Source of the DNA: Prionace glauca | Taxonomy: Eukaryota; Chordata; Chondrichthyes; Carcharhiniformes; Carcharhinidae | DNA: 64,000 bases | Direction: 5' to 3' | Assembly (NCBI GenBank): GCA_037974335.1 | Contig: CM075729.1 | Location: 104,704,799 to 104,768,798, forward strand | Shown here: in pieces, positions 31,330-42,772 of the stretch | Layout of the letters: each line of letters starts with the position of its first letter | Numbering within the stretch: position 1 is the first letter of the stretch | Notes under the pieces: generated by a model | What the model saw: only the letters and a program-made list of their open reading frames with translations | What the model was told of the DNA's origin: nothing | Databases searched by the model: none | Translations under genes and position numbers: made by a program

Positions 31330-32430
31330 CAGCCAATTACCATCCCATTAGTGTACTATTGATCAGTGTACAATCGATATTTCAGCAAAGTGATGGAAGG
31401 GGTCATCAAAACCTGCTCAGCAATAACCTGCTCAGTGACACACAGTTTGGGTTTCACCAGGGTCACTCAGCTCCTGACCTCATTTGATTCAAACATGGAC
31501 AAAAGAGCTGAATGCCAGAGTGAGAGTGACTGCCATTGGCATCATGGAAACATTTGACAAGGAGCCCTAACAAAACTGGAGTCAATAGGAATAAAAGGGA
31601 AAACCCTCTCCTGATTGGAGTCATACTTGGCACACTTGGAAGATTAGTCGCGGTGGTTGGAGATCAATCATCTCCACTCCAGGGCATTACTGCAGGAGTC
31701 CCTCAGGGTAGTGTTCTAGGCCCATCCATCTTCAGCTGCTTCATCAATGACCTTCCTTCCATCATAAGGTCGGAAATGGAGAGCTGCTTGCACAATGTTC
31801 AGTATCATTTACTACTCCTCAGATACTGAAGCAGTCAATGTCCAAATGTAGCAAGACCTGGATAATATCCAGGCTTGGGCTGACAAATGGCAAGTAACAT
31901 TCACACCACACAAGTGCCAGGCAATGACCGTCTCCAACAAGAGCGAATCTAACCATCACCTCTTGATATTTACTGAATCCCGCATTATCAACATCCTGGG
32001 GGTCAGCATTGACCAGAAACTGAACTAAACTAGTTATATAAATACTTGGCTATAAGAACAGGTCAGCAGCTAGGAATGCTGTGGTAATAACTCCTCTGAC
32101 TCCCCAGAGCCTATCCACTATCTACAAGGCAGAAGTCAGATGTGTGATGGAATATTCCTCACTTCCCTGGATGGGTACAGCTCCACCACCATTGAACAGT
32201 GGCAGTCATGTGTGCCATTTACAAGATGCATTGTCGGAATTCACTAAGGTTCCTTAGGCAGTACCTTTCAAACCCACAACCATCTAGAAAGAAGGACAAG
32301 AGCAGCAGATACCTGGGAAAATCACCATCCAGGGTTAACCTCCTGACTCCTTGAAGTAAAGGAGCACCTGGAAGGACTTTTGGCTGCCCTGCCCACCTGT
32401 TGCTGAGACATTGCTGGAACACACCCATGG
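31330..32430 (+). mobile_element. L2/jockey-like LINE, RT and C-terminal region, decayed
   Basis: In changing frames it shows NPTQPITIPL (usual NPSNYRPIS), YNRYFSKVMEGVIK, then AGVPQGSVLGPSIFSCFIND (the RT palm), FSIIYYSSDTEAVNVQ, QDLDNIQAWADKWQVTFTPH, ILGVSIDQKLN, and C-terminal words such as SLSTIYKAEVRCVMEYSSLA and WMGTAPPPLNSG. Many stops and shifts mark an ancient copy. It differs from the CR1 copies in motif wording and from the GAPQGC-type LINE at 19045. Confidence 0.7.
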
Positions 32431-33570
32431 TAAAGGTGATGGACTACAGAGCCAAGCACAAAAGTGTTCGGCTGAACCTATGTCTCCAACGTGTCTGGCA
32501 CCTTTCCATAGAGACTTTGATGTACTTAGACACTAGAGCCACGACATCAGACAGAATGTGAATGGACAGCTCTACCTTACGTTCCAGTTTGATGATGGCT
32601 TCTCGTGGCTCTATATGACGATCGTCTGCCTGCCTTTACTTTTGCAGCATTTGACCAGGAATTGACTGTAGGTGCCCATCATCAGACTTGGGCTCAGCAG
32701 CGGCCTGGTCTTCAGCAGTCTACCGAGTGTCAGGGACTTCAGCTGTCACTGCCTTTGCTCTCCATGGACCTGAACTGATGTGTGCCTCTGAGCATGCAGG
32801 TGAATGCAGTGATTTAGTTTTCAAATGGATCCTCATCTAAAGAGGCTTGTGAGCTGGAGCTAATGCATTGACTGGAAACTCACCTCCGCCTTTTCTTCCT
32901 GAGATCTGGAAGAGAAGAAGAGAGAACTAGTAATAGACCAATAAATATTCTCGATCACTTAATCATTGTCTGCATATAGTTGATGTATACGAGAGTGAAT
33001 TTGAAGTGAACAAAAGGTTCATTCATCCTGGTGAGTGGATTAGATCATTCATTCTTCTCTTGTACTGTAGTAAAGTCTTTTTTTGCTTGTCGTGGTCACT
33101 GATCTCCCTGGCAACCTCCCTCCAGGATGCCAAGGTCAGGTGGGAGAGCTTCCTGTTTCCATCCCCAAAAGAGGACCCTCCCCCCACCTTTCCTGGAAGA
33201 AAATCTCCAGGGAAGCCTCGCTGAACCTGGGAGTAGATGATTTGTTTTTTTTTTTGGGTGCCATTTCTTGGTTTAAACCAACAACACCTGGCTGCAGTGA
33301 GTGAGTCCATGCCTCTGCCATTTCATTAGGATACCCGGACCTTTTCCTTCGTGAGATAACATGCAGTCAAATTGCTGTCTGCCCCACCAAGAGATTCAAT
33401 AAAGTTCTTGCTGAAGCCTAAATAATGAGCTGAATCTGTGGAAGATCTGATGTGAAAAGCCCTGATGCCCATCAGGAACGACACCCGCAGTTTTACTTTA
33501 TAATCTTATTAAACAAAATTTGTTCACCTGACTTTAAGGCATTGAGTGCTCTCTGAAGCACTAAGAGATT
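32431..33570. other. Unassigned region
   Basis: No gene or known repeat is seen. 32900-33320 has a 95-codon open minus frame (33310-33023) including LASWREVAREISDHDKQKK. That helix-like piece could come from a transposon-encoded DNA-binding protein, but I do not recognise it. A (T)12 run is at 33243-33255. Confidence 0.35.
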
Positions 33571-33909
33571 AACATAGAACCCTACAGTGCAGAAACAGGC
33601 CCTTCGGCCCATCAAGTCCGCACCGAACACAATCCCACCCAGACCCTATCCCCATATCCCTACACATTTACCTACTAATCCCTCTAACCTACACATCCCA
33701 GGACACTAAGGGGCAATTTTAGCATAGCCAATGAACCTAACCCGCACATCTTTGGACTGTGGGAGGAAACCAGAGCACCCGGAGAAAACCCACGCAGACA
33801 CGAGGAGAATGTGCAAACTCCACACAGGCAGTGACCCGAGCCGGGAATCGAACCCAAGACCCTGGAGCTGTGAAGCAGCAGTGCTAACCACTGTGCTACC
33901 GTGCCGCCC
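33571..33909 (-). repeat. tRNA-derived SINE (HE1 type), full length
   Basis: Read on the minus strand: head GGGCGGCACGGTAGCACAGT (A box TAGCACAGTGG), B box GGTTCGATTCC (33854-33844), the centre TTTTCTCCGGGTGCTCTGGT and AAAGATGTGCGGGTTAGG, then the CR1-like 3' end GGGCCGAAGGGCCTGTTTC and CACTGTAGGGTTCTATG. Pol III box matches are nearly perfect, so the copy is young. Two close relatives are at 41506 and 53749. Confidence 0.92.
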
Positions 33910-35212
33910 ATTAGTGCTGTTAGTGCTCCAGAGACTAAGTGCAGTAGTGAGCAGGATTAGAGATACATTTCCTGCTATGCAGTGAGTGGAAACCTTGTCC
34001 AATTTTACATCTGGAAGCTCAATAATTGTGCATTGGTGAGCAGCTCTCGGAATCACATGGCAGAGCAGGGATTGGTTGGTCCACCACACCGTAACCTGGT
34101 GCAGTTAATAAACAGAGTTCATTCCTGTAGGGAAGGCAAGATTGACCTTTCCCAGTGTGGAGAGCCGCCCATGAGTTAATCACATCGTAACATTTACAAT
34201 GAGTGACATATTACAGACAGGAGGGAGACATCAATTAAACAGCCCTGAATTCTCCTCTCACTACCCATCCATGAACTGAAAAATGTTTCTCCATTTGAAT
34301 TTTGCCCTTTATAAATGGTGGTGTAATTTTTCCAACCCTTAAATCTGGAATGTTCCTATCCTCTCTGAATAACACACACAGCAAACTCAAAGTAAGGTGA
34401 AATGAAAGAGCTGGGTTTTTTAACACATTAGGGAGAGGAGTTTCACAATGACCACCTCCTTTTTCACTCACACAAATGAGGGATAAGAAAAGAAGGAAGA
34501 AGGTTCAGAGCACGACCACACTAGAAATACAATGTTGTGGGTTTATGTGAGTTTTGAGTCCCGAATCAAAAGTTTAATTGAATGACCTCTCTGACAGGAT
34601 ATTGGCTGATTGTTAGGTAATCTTGCCTTTCCAGAATGAGACGACACAATAGGAGAAGTTACATGGATTGAGTTAGTCTTGGATGCATGAGTTCCAGGTT
34701 GCAGCTGTTGGCAGTTTTGATGATGGCTGAGGTTCTTCCTGCTGCCACTGGCTTGATGGTGGACAGCACAAGCTGTTGGCTTGAGTGCTGTTCTCATCGA
34801 AGGTCAAACAGTAACTGAATATAAAGTCTGAATTTTGTATAAGCAGTTCAGACAGTTACATTCTTGGTCATGTGATACTGCTTTCATGTTGTTAAATGGG
34901 TTTATTTTGTTGAAACCATTATGTTAGAATGGTTAATACTTAGGCCATTCACACCATTACTGGAGACAAGGACTTGCACATAGCTGAATATACTTGAAGC
35001 TGTTTGGAGCAGATAAGTGAGCTGCTGGTCCATTACATTAGCTTGGCTGCACTGTTTATGTGTTGGAAGGAGAGTTACATTCCAAGACTGTCGAAGTGTT
35101 AACCTTTGTTCACTTTGAAACAGCTCAAAAACTTCCAGAAGCCAGGATGTGACCAGCTGGAACCACTTTGTCAGCCTAGTAATTATCCATTTTGAAAAAT
35201 ATCAAAGAAATA
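33910..35212. other. Nothing recognised
   Basis: About 1.3 kb of apparently single-copy sequence without supported ORFs or repeats. It is one of the few stretches in the right two thirds of the window free of identifiable transposons. Confidence 0.35.
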
Positions 35213-35585
35213 GAACAACATAGAACATAGAACATTACAGCGCAGAACAGGCCCTTCGGCCCACGATGTTGCGCCGACCAGTTACAAAAACAATGACCCA
35301 CTAGCCTAAACCAATCCCTTTTCATCCATAAACCTATCTACAGATCTCTTAAACGCCCCCAAACTAGGAGCATTTACAACTGCAGCTGGCAGGGCATTCC
35401 AGTCCCTCACCACCCTCTGGGTAAAGAACCTACCCCTGACATCCGTCTTGTAGCTACCCCCCCTTAATTTAAAACCATGCTCCCTCGTGCTAGCTTTCTC
35501 CATCCGAGGAAAAAGGCTATCACTATCTACCCTGTCTAAACCTCTAATCATCTTATATGTTTCAATAAGATCATATCTCGTGGCA
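35213..35585 (-). mobile_element. CR1 LINE, subfamily C, 3' part
   Basis: The tail of 7-bp units and 3' UTR lie at 35213-35300. The C-terminal frame is DLIETYKMIRGLDRVDSDSL, EHGFKLRGGSYKTDVRGRFF and SLGAFKRSVDRFMDEKGLV. It is open to the 5' truncation near 35585. It is nearly identical in wording to 25785-26213. Confidence 0.9.
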
Positions 35586-35639
35586 CTCCCAGGGACCAAA
35601 GCTGTTTAAGGCTCCTGCAAGATTGGATGGATGGCTCCT

Positions 35640-35912
35640 GGGTGATAGGGCTGTAGACAGAAAGATGACTCACAACACCAGCCCAAAGTCCAACAAGTTC
35701 ACCCGTAGCAAACGCCACAAGCCTCCGGAACACGCTTTGTCCCTGTGCCCTGTTTGTGATCACAACTCCCAACCCCACCGACGAAGGAACAGCGTGTCCC
35801 GAAAGCCTGTGGCACCCGCTACAAACAAACCTGATGGACCCCAAGCTGGTGTTGCGAGACCTCCCCCTGTTTTTACCCCAGTCCAATGCTGGCATCTCCA
35901 CATTATGACAAG
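35640..35912 (+). repeat. Penelope-like 3' UTR fragment
   Basis: The words GCCCTGTTTGTGATCACAAC, CACCGACGAAGGAACAGCGT, CCGAAAGCCTGTGGC and TACAAACAAACCTGATGGAC, then CCCAGTCCAATGCTGGCATC, follow the 3' end of the element at 54560-55490. Confidence 0.65.
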
Positions 35913-36257
35913 GCTATCCCTTGAAGAGGAGGCAGATGGTTTCACTCTGTCACCCAAGAATTGAGGCAAAAAGGAGAAATATAACAGGAGTCATACATCC
36001 ATAAGAGTGGTGATGGAGAGGTCCACCCACTGCTGAAGATGTGCTTCCGATACCTGGATCGATCTGTGGAATCATTGCAATATCTTCCGGACCGTGTCTC
36101 CCTCATAGTGGGCATGGGTTACACCCTGTACAATCTAGCTCTGACAAAGGGGGCCCAGTGGAGCCTTTATTAAGTAGTCCAGCTGATGAAGATGTATATA
36201 TCAAGGGTGTGATTTTCCTGGGCCTGTGCAATGGGCTGTGAAAAGTCAATGGGTGGC

Positions 36258-36545
36258 CAAAAACAGGACAGCACACTGATTAGCACTGCTGCCTCACAGT
36301 GTCAGGGACTGGATTCGATTCCTGGCTTGAGTCACTATCCGTGTGGAGTCTGCACATTCTTCTTGTGTCTGTATAGCTTTCCTTCAGGTCTCTGGTTTCC
36401 TCCCACAGTCCAAAGATGTGCAGGTTAGGTGACTTGGCCATAAGTGTACCCGAACAGGCACTGGAGTGTGGCAATGAGAGGATTTTCACAGTAACTTCAT
36501 TGCGGTGTTAATGAAAGACTATTTGTGACTAATAAATAAACTTTT
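36258..36545 (+). repeat. tRNA-derived SINE with an AATAAA-type tail
   Basis: The head is GGACAGCACACTGATTAGCA and the B box is GGATTCGATTCCTGGC. The centre holds TTTCCTCCCACAGTCCAAAG and ATGTGCAGGTTAGGTGACTT. The 3' part differs from the CR1-tailed SINEs: GGCACTGGAGTGTGGCAATG, then TTCATTGCGGTGTTAATGAA and GTGACTAATAAATAAAC. It is thus a second tail type, probably mobilised by another LINE. Confidence 0.8.
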
Positions 36546-36754
36546 AAAAAAGCAGAAATCACAATGAGCCAGATGAGATATTCTGGCGCTATTTTTATCC
36601 ACATAATCAGGGAACATTGTGAAGCTGATTACAATATTTAACAGATCATTTCCACCTAGTTAGTGAGCGCGGGACGCAATTGTCAGGGCTTGCTAAAGCT
36701 TCTGACCCTGCCAGTTTGGGCTAATGGAGGCCGGGTCTGGCTATCAGGAGGCCA

Positions 36755-36837
36755 CAATAAGAAGTCTCACAGGTTAAAGTCCAACCAGTTTATTTGATAA
36801 TAAACCCACAAGCTTTCGGAAACTCTGTTTCATATGG
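36755..36837 (-). repeat. Penelope-like 3' UTR fragment
   Basis: AGTCTCACAGGTTAAAGTCC, then AACCAGTTTATTTGATAATA and AAGCTTTCGG, is the complement of the Penelope 3' end. Confidence 0.6.
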
Positions 36838-37010
36838 TGTGGGGAGGAAGGATGTTTGGGATCGGGGATTGGGGAGGTGGGGTTCAGGGTCAGCGATTTT
36901 GGGTTGGAGGGGAAGGGGATTGTGGGCTGGCACTGTTGGCAGTGGTGGGGAGGAGGAGGGGGGGGGTTCATCGCTGGCAATCAGGAGGCTGCCTGTGTCT
37001 GGGCTGGAGG
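36838..37010. other. G-rich low-complexity stretch
   Basis: A strongly G-biased plus strand with many GGGG and GGAGG runs, including a run of nine or more G near 36960. It is open in several plus frames only because of its composition. Runs of G at this density could form quadruplexes. Confidence 0.6.
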
Positions 37011-37044
37011 AGGGTTTCCTCTGGGTCCTCTGGTTTCCTCCCAC

Positions 37045-37262
37045 AAATATAAAAGTCTGAGGTCATATACCAACCAACTCAAGAATAGCTTCTTCCCTGT
37101 TGCCATGAGATTTTTGAATGGACTTACCTCGCATTAAATTGATCTTTCTCCACGCCTTAGCTATGACTGTAACACTACCTTCTGCACTCCCTTGTTTCCT
37201 TCTCTATGAACGGTGTGCTTTATCTGTATTGCATGTGAAACAATACTTTTAACTGTATACTA
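37045..37262 (+). mobile_element. L2/Rex-like LINE 3' end, left part
   Basis: It encodes the last residues (SLRSYTNQLKNSFFPVAMRF then LNG, usual TNRFKNSFFPxAxRLLN). The 3' UTR has CTATGACTGTAACACTACC, TTTCCTTCTCTATGAACGGT and TTTTAACTGTATACTAATAC. It is cut at about 37262 by an antisense CR1. Its AATAATAAATCAAATCA tail follows at 38488. Confidence 0.75.
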
Positions 37263-38487
37263 ATACACAGAAATACAGCCATAGAAAATTACAGCTCAGA
37301 AACAAGCCTTTTGGCCCTTCTTGTCTGTGCTGAACCATTTTTGCCCAGTCCCAGTGACCTGCACTTGAACCATATCCCACCACACCCCTCTCATCCATGA
37401 ACTCGTCCAAGTTTTTCTTAAATTTTAAAAGTGATCCCACATTTATCACTTTATCCGGCAGCTCATTCTACACTCCCACCATTCTCTGCGTGAAGAAGCC
37501 CCCCCCCCCCCCCTCCCTCCCCCTAATATTCCCTTTAAACTTTTCTCCTTTCACCCTTAACCCATGCCCTCTGGTTTTTTCTCCCCTAGCCTCAGTGGAA
37601 AAAGCCTGCTTGCATTCACTCTATCTATACCCATCAAAATCTTATACACCTCTATCAAACCTCCTCTTCTACGCTCCAGGGAATAAAGTCCTAACCTATT
37701 CAATCTCTCTCTGTAACTCAGCTTCTCAAGTCCCGGCAACATCCTTGTGAACCTTCTCTGCACTCTTTCAACCTTATTTACATCCTTCCTGGAACTAGGT
37801 GACCAAAACTGTACACAATACTCTAAATTCAGCCTCACCAATGCCTTATATAACCTTACCATAACACCCAACTTTTATACTCGATACTCCGATTTATAAA
37901 GGCCAATGTACCTAAAGCACTCTTTATGACCCTATCCACCTGTGACTTTACTTTTAGGGAATTCTGTACCTGTATTCCCAGATCCCTCTGTTCAACTGCA
38001 CTCTTCAGAGACCTACCATCTACCCTGTACGTTCTACTTTGGTTTGTCCTTCCAAAATGCAATACCTCACACTTGTCTGCGTTAAATTCCATTTGCCATT
38101 TTCAACCCATTTTTCTAGTTGGTCCAAATCCCTGTGCAAGCTTTGAAAACCTTCCTCCAATTTTTGTATCATCAGCAAATTTGCTGATCCAATTTACCAC
38201 ATTATCATCCAGATCATTGATATAGATGACAAACAACATTGGACCCAACACCGATTCCTGCGGCACACCACTAGTCACAGGCCTCCACAACCACTCTCTG
38301 GCTTCTTCCATTGAGCCAGTGTCTAATCCAATTTACAACCTCCCCATGTATACCTAGCGACTGAACCTTTTTAACTAACCTCTCATGAGGGACCTTGTCA
38401 AAGGCCTTATTGAAATCCACGTACACAACATCCACCACCTTCCCTTCATCTACTTTCCTGGTAACCTCCTCGAAAAACTCTGAAAAA
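37263..38487 (-). mobile_element. CR1 LINE, subfamily E, inserted in an L2-like 3' UTR
   Basis: A 5'-truncated copy running from the RT palm ([50 protein letters not shown]) through LEYCVQFWSPSSRKDVNKVE and ERVQRRFTRMLPGLEKLSY to the 3' UTR. It carries several frame breaks and a C run at 37498-37512. SGVPQE replaces the usual SGVPQG. Subfamily wording (MGIDRVNASRLFP) differs from A, B, C and G. Confidence 0.85.
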
Positions 38488-38520
38488 ACATGCAACAATA
38501 ATAAATCAAATCATATCAAA
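38488..38520 (+). mobile_element. L2/Rex-like LINE tail, right part
   Basis: CAACAATAATAAATCAAATC followed by a second ATCAAATCA unit is the same tail as at 51300-51325. It finishes the element cut at 37262. Confidence 0.7.
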
Positions 38521-38799
38521 TCACAGAGCAACCAGGGCAATGAGAAAATGTAACTAAAAATAGGAGCTCTGAAACACCCCAATGACATCACCCTTAAATC
38601 ATGTGACCTGCTTTTAAAGCAATCACACAACCATTTAAATATATAACACCCCTCCCCCTTCATTTCTGTGGTCATGACAGCAAATTACTATGAGGTTATA
38701 CCGAGGAACAATAATACTCTTGACACAGTGATATGCATCACTAATCATTATACTGTCAATAAGAAAACTGATCAGGAGCATTTCTTTTCCTCTTTAGTT

Positions 38800-39527
38800 T
38801 GTTATAATCCAGGTCAGAAATTCCAAGGCATTTTATGAAGTCAGCCTCGACCATCAATCTTGAATTTTGAATTTGACTAGGGTGAACATACGATGTTTCA
38901 CTCCATGTATGATTCAAGTGACCCTCTAAGAAGTTTTTATCAAAGTTTATTTAAGAATACAGTTGAACTATACGAAGAAAAGTCAGCAATAACTTTTATC
39001 AGTTGCAAAAAAAACAACCATAACACTGTATTAACCTTAAAGCTAAGTATGCTGTTCTAAACCTTCCCACAAATATACATGCAGTCCTAGGCTTAGCACA
39101 GAAAGCAACTACACTCATGTGATGCTGATTTTTGCAGCTTTTTTAACACCTGCTATGAATTTGGAAGGTAGGTGAAAACTCTAGGGCTTTGCAATCCTGG
39201 AACTTTCAGCATACCTCTCCATCAGATTCTAGCTAGCAACTCGTAAACAGCAGAATTTTCACTCCAGGGAGGGACAGGGAACACTGCTTTCAGTCTGCAG
39301 TGCAAAAACTTCTAACAGAATGAAAGTAAAACCCTTTGGATTTTCCTTGTAACAAACTGTTCCAAGATACCACCTAACCTGTCATTCATTCACAAATCAA
39401 ACTCCCAGATAGCAATCCCAAAAGGGTCAGAAAATCCCAGGATACTGCATCAGACCCAAATTAAAATTAAATAAAATGCCCATAATATTTGCTTCAGCAA
39501 CAATTAGATGACACTGGCTCAGACACC
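38800..39527 (-). mobile_element. Solo-LTR-like fossil, copy 2
   Basis: In complement this matches copy 1 (22859-23723) over most of its length: near the left part AATTGTTGCTGAAGCAA and ATGCAGTATCCTGG, and near the right end TTAAATAAACTTTGAT, GGTCACTTGAATCATAC and CATAAAATGCCTTGGA. It ends CA at 38800. The outer part beyond about 39527 is replaced by a SINE. It is old; no internal region is present. Confidence 0.55.
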
Positions 39528-39539
39528 ATGGCAACAATA

Positions 39540-39872
39540 ACAAAAGAACAAAGAACAAAAATCAGCCCGGGAAACAGGCCCTTCGGCCCAACGAGCCCGC
39601 GCTGCCACCTCAACACCACCAGTCCCCCTCTTCACCCACGACCCCTGTCTAATGTTTTATGGCCATCCAGATTGAGAGAATCTGATTTAGGGACAATTTA
39701 TTACTTCCAATCAGCCTAACAGCACATCTTTGGGGTGTGGGAGGAAACCGGAGCACCCGGAGAAAACCCATACAAGCACGGGGAGAATGCGCAAACTCCC
39801 ACAGACACCGGCCCAAATCCATGTGTCAGCTCAGCAATCAGTGATAGTCACTGAGCTGTCGTCTTGCCCAGT
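39540..39872 (-). repeat. tRNA-derived SINE, second subfamily, at the LTR edge
   Basis: In complement: ACGACAGCTCAGTGACTATC, CGGTGTCTGTGGGAGTTTGC, TTTTCTCCGGGTGCTCCGGT, ACCCCAAAGATGTGCTGTTA, AATTGTCCCTAAATCAGATT, then GGGCCGAAGGGCCTGTTTCC and a GTTCTTTGTTCTTTTG tail. The tRNA-like head is decayed. Confidence 0.8.
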
Positions 39873-40074
39873 ATCTTGTCCAGTTTAGGCACACACTAAC
39901 AACATGAAGCACTAGGCCAATCTCGAACAACCAAGAGCAGCCCCAGTATGACCCATCGCGTGTATGCCCCTCGTTGGACACGAGGTGGATGGACTTTAAA
40001 GCTGTGAATGAAAAGAGAAAAACATTATTATCATATGATAACCATTTACATTACCAGGGATGCTCCAATGCTAA

Positions 40075-41505
40075 TGACCCTTATTTAAAACAATCTCCGA
40101 TATCCACCCATCTCCAACCCACTCGTGCCTATCTAAGTTACTCTTAAAGGACTCTAGCGTGTTTGCCTCCACCACCTTACTTGGCAGAGCATTCCATACC
40201 CCCACTACCCTCTGTGTGAAAAACCTCCCTCTAATATCTGTGTTATACCTCTCCCCCCTCACCTTAAGTCCATGGCCCCTTGTCCTATGTGTCTCTATCA
40301 TAGGAAATAGCTTACCTCTGTTTACTCTATCTATACCCTTCATAATCTTATATACCTCTATTAGATCCCCCGTCAGTCGGCGTCTTTCAAGGGAAAAGAG
40401 CCCCAATTTCTTCAATCTTTCCTCATACCCCAGTCCTTCCATACCAGGCAACATCCTGGTAAACCTCCTCTGCACTCTCTCCAGAGTCTCCACGGCCTTC
40501 CAGTAGTAAGGTGACCAGAACTGGACACAATACTCCAAATGTGGCCTAACCAACGTTCTGTACAACTGCAACATTAGATTCCAGCTCTTATATTCTATAC
40601 CCCTTCCTATAAAGGCTAACATACCATAGGCTTTCTTCACCACACTCTCCACTTGCACTGCCACCTTGTGCACTTGCACCCCCAGATCTCGCTGCAATTC
40701 TATACTCCTTACGGGCTTACCCTTTACCATATAACCTCCCCTCTACATTATTCCGGCCAAAATGCATCACCTCACATTTATCCGGATTAAACTCCATTTG
40801 CCATGTATCTGCCCAATCAACCAGCCTATCAATATCCTGCTGTATTGCCAGACACTGCTCCTCACTGCCCGCCAATCCAGCCATCTTGGTGTCATCAGCA
40901 AATTTGCTGATCACACCACCTACTCCCTCTTTCAAATCATTTATATACACCACAAAGAGAAGAGGTCCCAGTACTGAGCCCTGCAGCACCCCACTAGTGA
41001 CAGACCTCCAGCTAGAAAAGGACCCCTCCACTACTACTCTCTGACTCCTCTTTGCAAGCCAGTTCTCTACCCATCTAGATACCTGACCACATATCCCATT
41101 AGCTTTAATCTTCTCTACCAACCTACCATCAGGGACTTTGTCAAACGCCTTACTGAAATCCATATAGACGACATCAATGGCTCGTCCTTTGTCAACCGTT
41201 TTTGTCACCTCAAAAAATTCTACCAGATTCGTAAGGCAAGACTTCCCCTTTACAAAACCATGCTACATATCCTTAATCAGATCGCAACGCTCTAAGTGCG
41301 CATACATCCTGTCCCTAAGAATCCTTTCCATCAACTTACCTACCACTGACGTTAAGCTCACCGGCCTATAGTTACCTGGGTTATCCCTCCTACCCTTTTT
41401 AAACAACGGTACCACGTTCGCTATCCTCCAGTCCTCTGGGACCTCACCTGAGTCCAAAGAAGAGACAAAGATTCGCGTCAGAGGCCCAGCAATCTCATCC
41501 CTTGC
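40075..41505 (-). mobile_element. CR1 LINE, subfamily G, RT to C-terminus
   Basis: The frame from 41500 downward reads ARDEIAGPLTRIFVSSLDSG, GNYRPVSLTSVVGKLMERIL, YMDFSKAFDKVPDGRLVEKI, KFADDTKMAGLAGSEEQ, FNPDKCEVMHFGRNN, LERVQRRFTRMLPGMEG and MKGIDRVNRGKLFPMIETH. It is open over long stretches (41208-40717, 40730-40071) with a few breaks. The 3' UTR and tail are missing: the copy fades out near 40070. A SINE abuts its 5' end. Confidence 0.88.
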
Positions 41506-41859
41506 ATAGAACCATAGAACCATAGAACCCTACAGTGCAGAAACAGGCCCTTCGGCCCATCGAGTCTGCACCGAACACAATCCCACCCAGACCCTATCCC
41601 CATATCCCTACACATTTACCTGTTAATCCCTCTAACCTACACATCCCAGGACACTAAGGGGCAATTTTTAGCATAGCCAATGAACCTAACCCGCACATCT
41701 TTGGACTGTGGGAGGAAACCGGAGCACCCGGAGAAAACCCACGCAGACACGAGGAGAATGTGCAAACTCCACACAGACAGTGACCCGAGCCGGGAATCGA
41801 ACCCAGGACCCTGGAGCTGTGAAGCAGCAGTGCTAACCACTGTGCTACCGTGCCGCCCA
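41506..41859 (-). repeat. tRNA-derived SINE (HE1 type), full length
   Basis: A full SINE in complement with an intact A box (TAGCACAGTGG), B box (GGTTCGATTCC) and a tail of three 8-bp GGTTCTAT units. It differs from 33571-33909 at only a few positions. It abuts the truncated end of the CR1 copy at 41505. Confidence 0.92.
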
Positions 41860-42479
41860 AAGCATCTCTAAGCAGCCAGGCCAGCTTGAAAAACTGCAAA
41901 GAACATGACTAAAGTACTTTCTTAAAGTTACAGGTTCTACATGATGTTGTAGAATTTTGCCTTTACCATAGAAGTAAGACTTGGAACTTCAGAAGACGCT
42001 TCTCTTGGAACTAATTCTGTATCATTCCCATTCAGCATAGTAGTATGGATGGAGAAAGAACAGCTACAACAATGATTTAACAACAATATTGACAAGAGTG
42101 GCTTTAAAATAGCTATTCTAGCTGAGAGTGAAGCATGCTGGGAATTTTGATCAATTTGTAGATTAAAACCAGATTCAGGTTGTAAAGAGGCTCTGGTCTG
42201 GGAGCTGTGATTTGAAGTTTCTTGTGTTGGTCTGATCAGGAAAGTTATTTACATTAACTGAGACATTGTGGCTCCGATTTTTATGGCTGCTATATATGGA
42301 ACATGTAAAATGAGCTAAGCATCATAGCATCTTTCAAAAGTAATTTCACTGGATGTTGAGCTATGTGATCAATTTCTTGTGACACAATTGGCTGGATGAC
42401 AGACAATCTTCTGGAAGCAAATGGAGAATTGTGGATAAAAGACATGTGAGTTTTTTACCAGCGATAACTCCAAGAAAAC
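41860..42479. other. Nothing recognised
   Basis: AT-rich sequence without a supported gene or repeat. Confidence 0.3.
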
Positions 42480-42772
42480 AACCATTACTAGGGGGAATAA
42501 CTATAAGGTTCATGATGGGAGATATAGGAGGGGTGCCTGAGGTAGGTTCTTTACTCAGAGAATGGTTGGGGTGTGGAATGGACTGCCCGCTGTGATAGTG
42601 GAGTTGAACACTTTAGGAACCTTCAAGTGGTTATTGATTAGGCATATGGAGCACACCAGAATGATAGGAAGTGGGATAGCTTGATCTTGGTTTCGGACAA
42701 ACCTGGGCACAACATCGAGGGCTGAAGGGCCTGTACTATGCTGTACCGTTCTATGTTCTAACTCACTTTTGA
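42480..42772 (+). mobile_element. CR1 3' end, short copy
   Basis: A C-terminal remnant (TQRMVGVWNGLPAVIVELNT-like, one or more shifts) is followed by 3' UTR words GGGCTGAAGGGCCTGTACTA and TGCTGTACCGTTCTATGTTC. Its tail touches an antisense CR1 endonuclease fragment at 42773. Confidence 0.75.

Noticed and set aside
33844-33854. B box as part of a real tRNA gene
   Set aside because: The tRNA-like head belongs to a 340-bp SINE and lacks a foldable complete tRNA; the same holds at 41506 and 53749.
36790-37137. Several overlapping frames of 70-90 codons
   Set aside because: They result from a G-rich low-complexity tract lacking stops.
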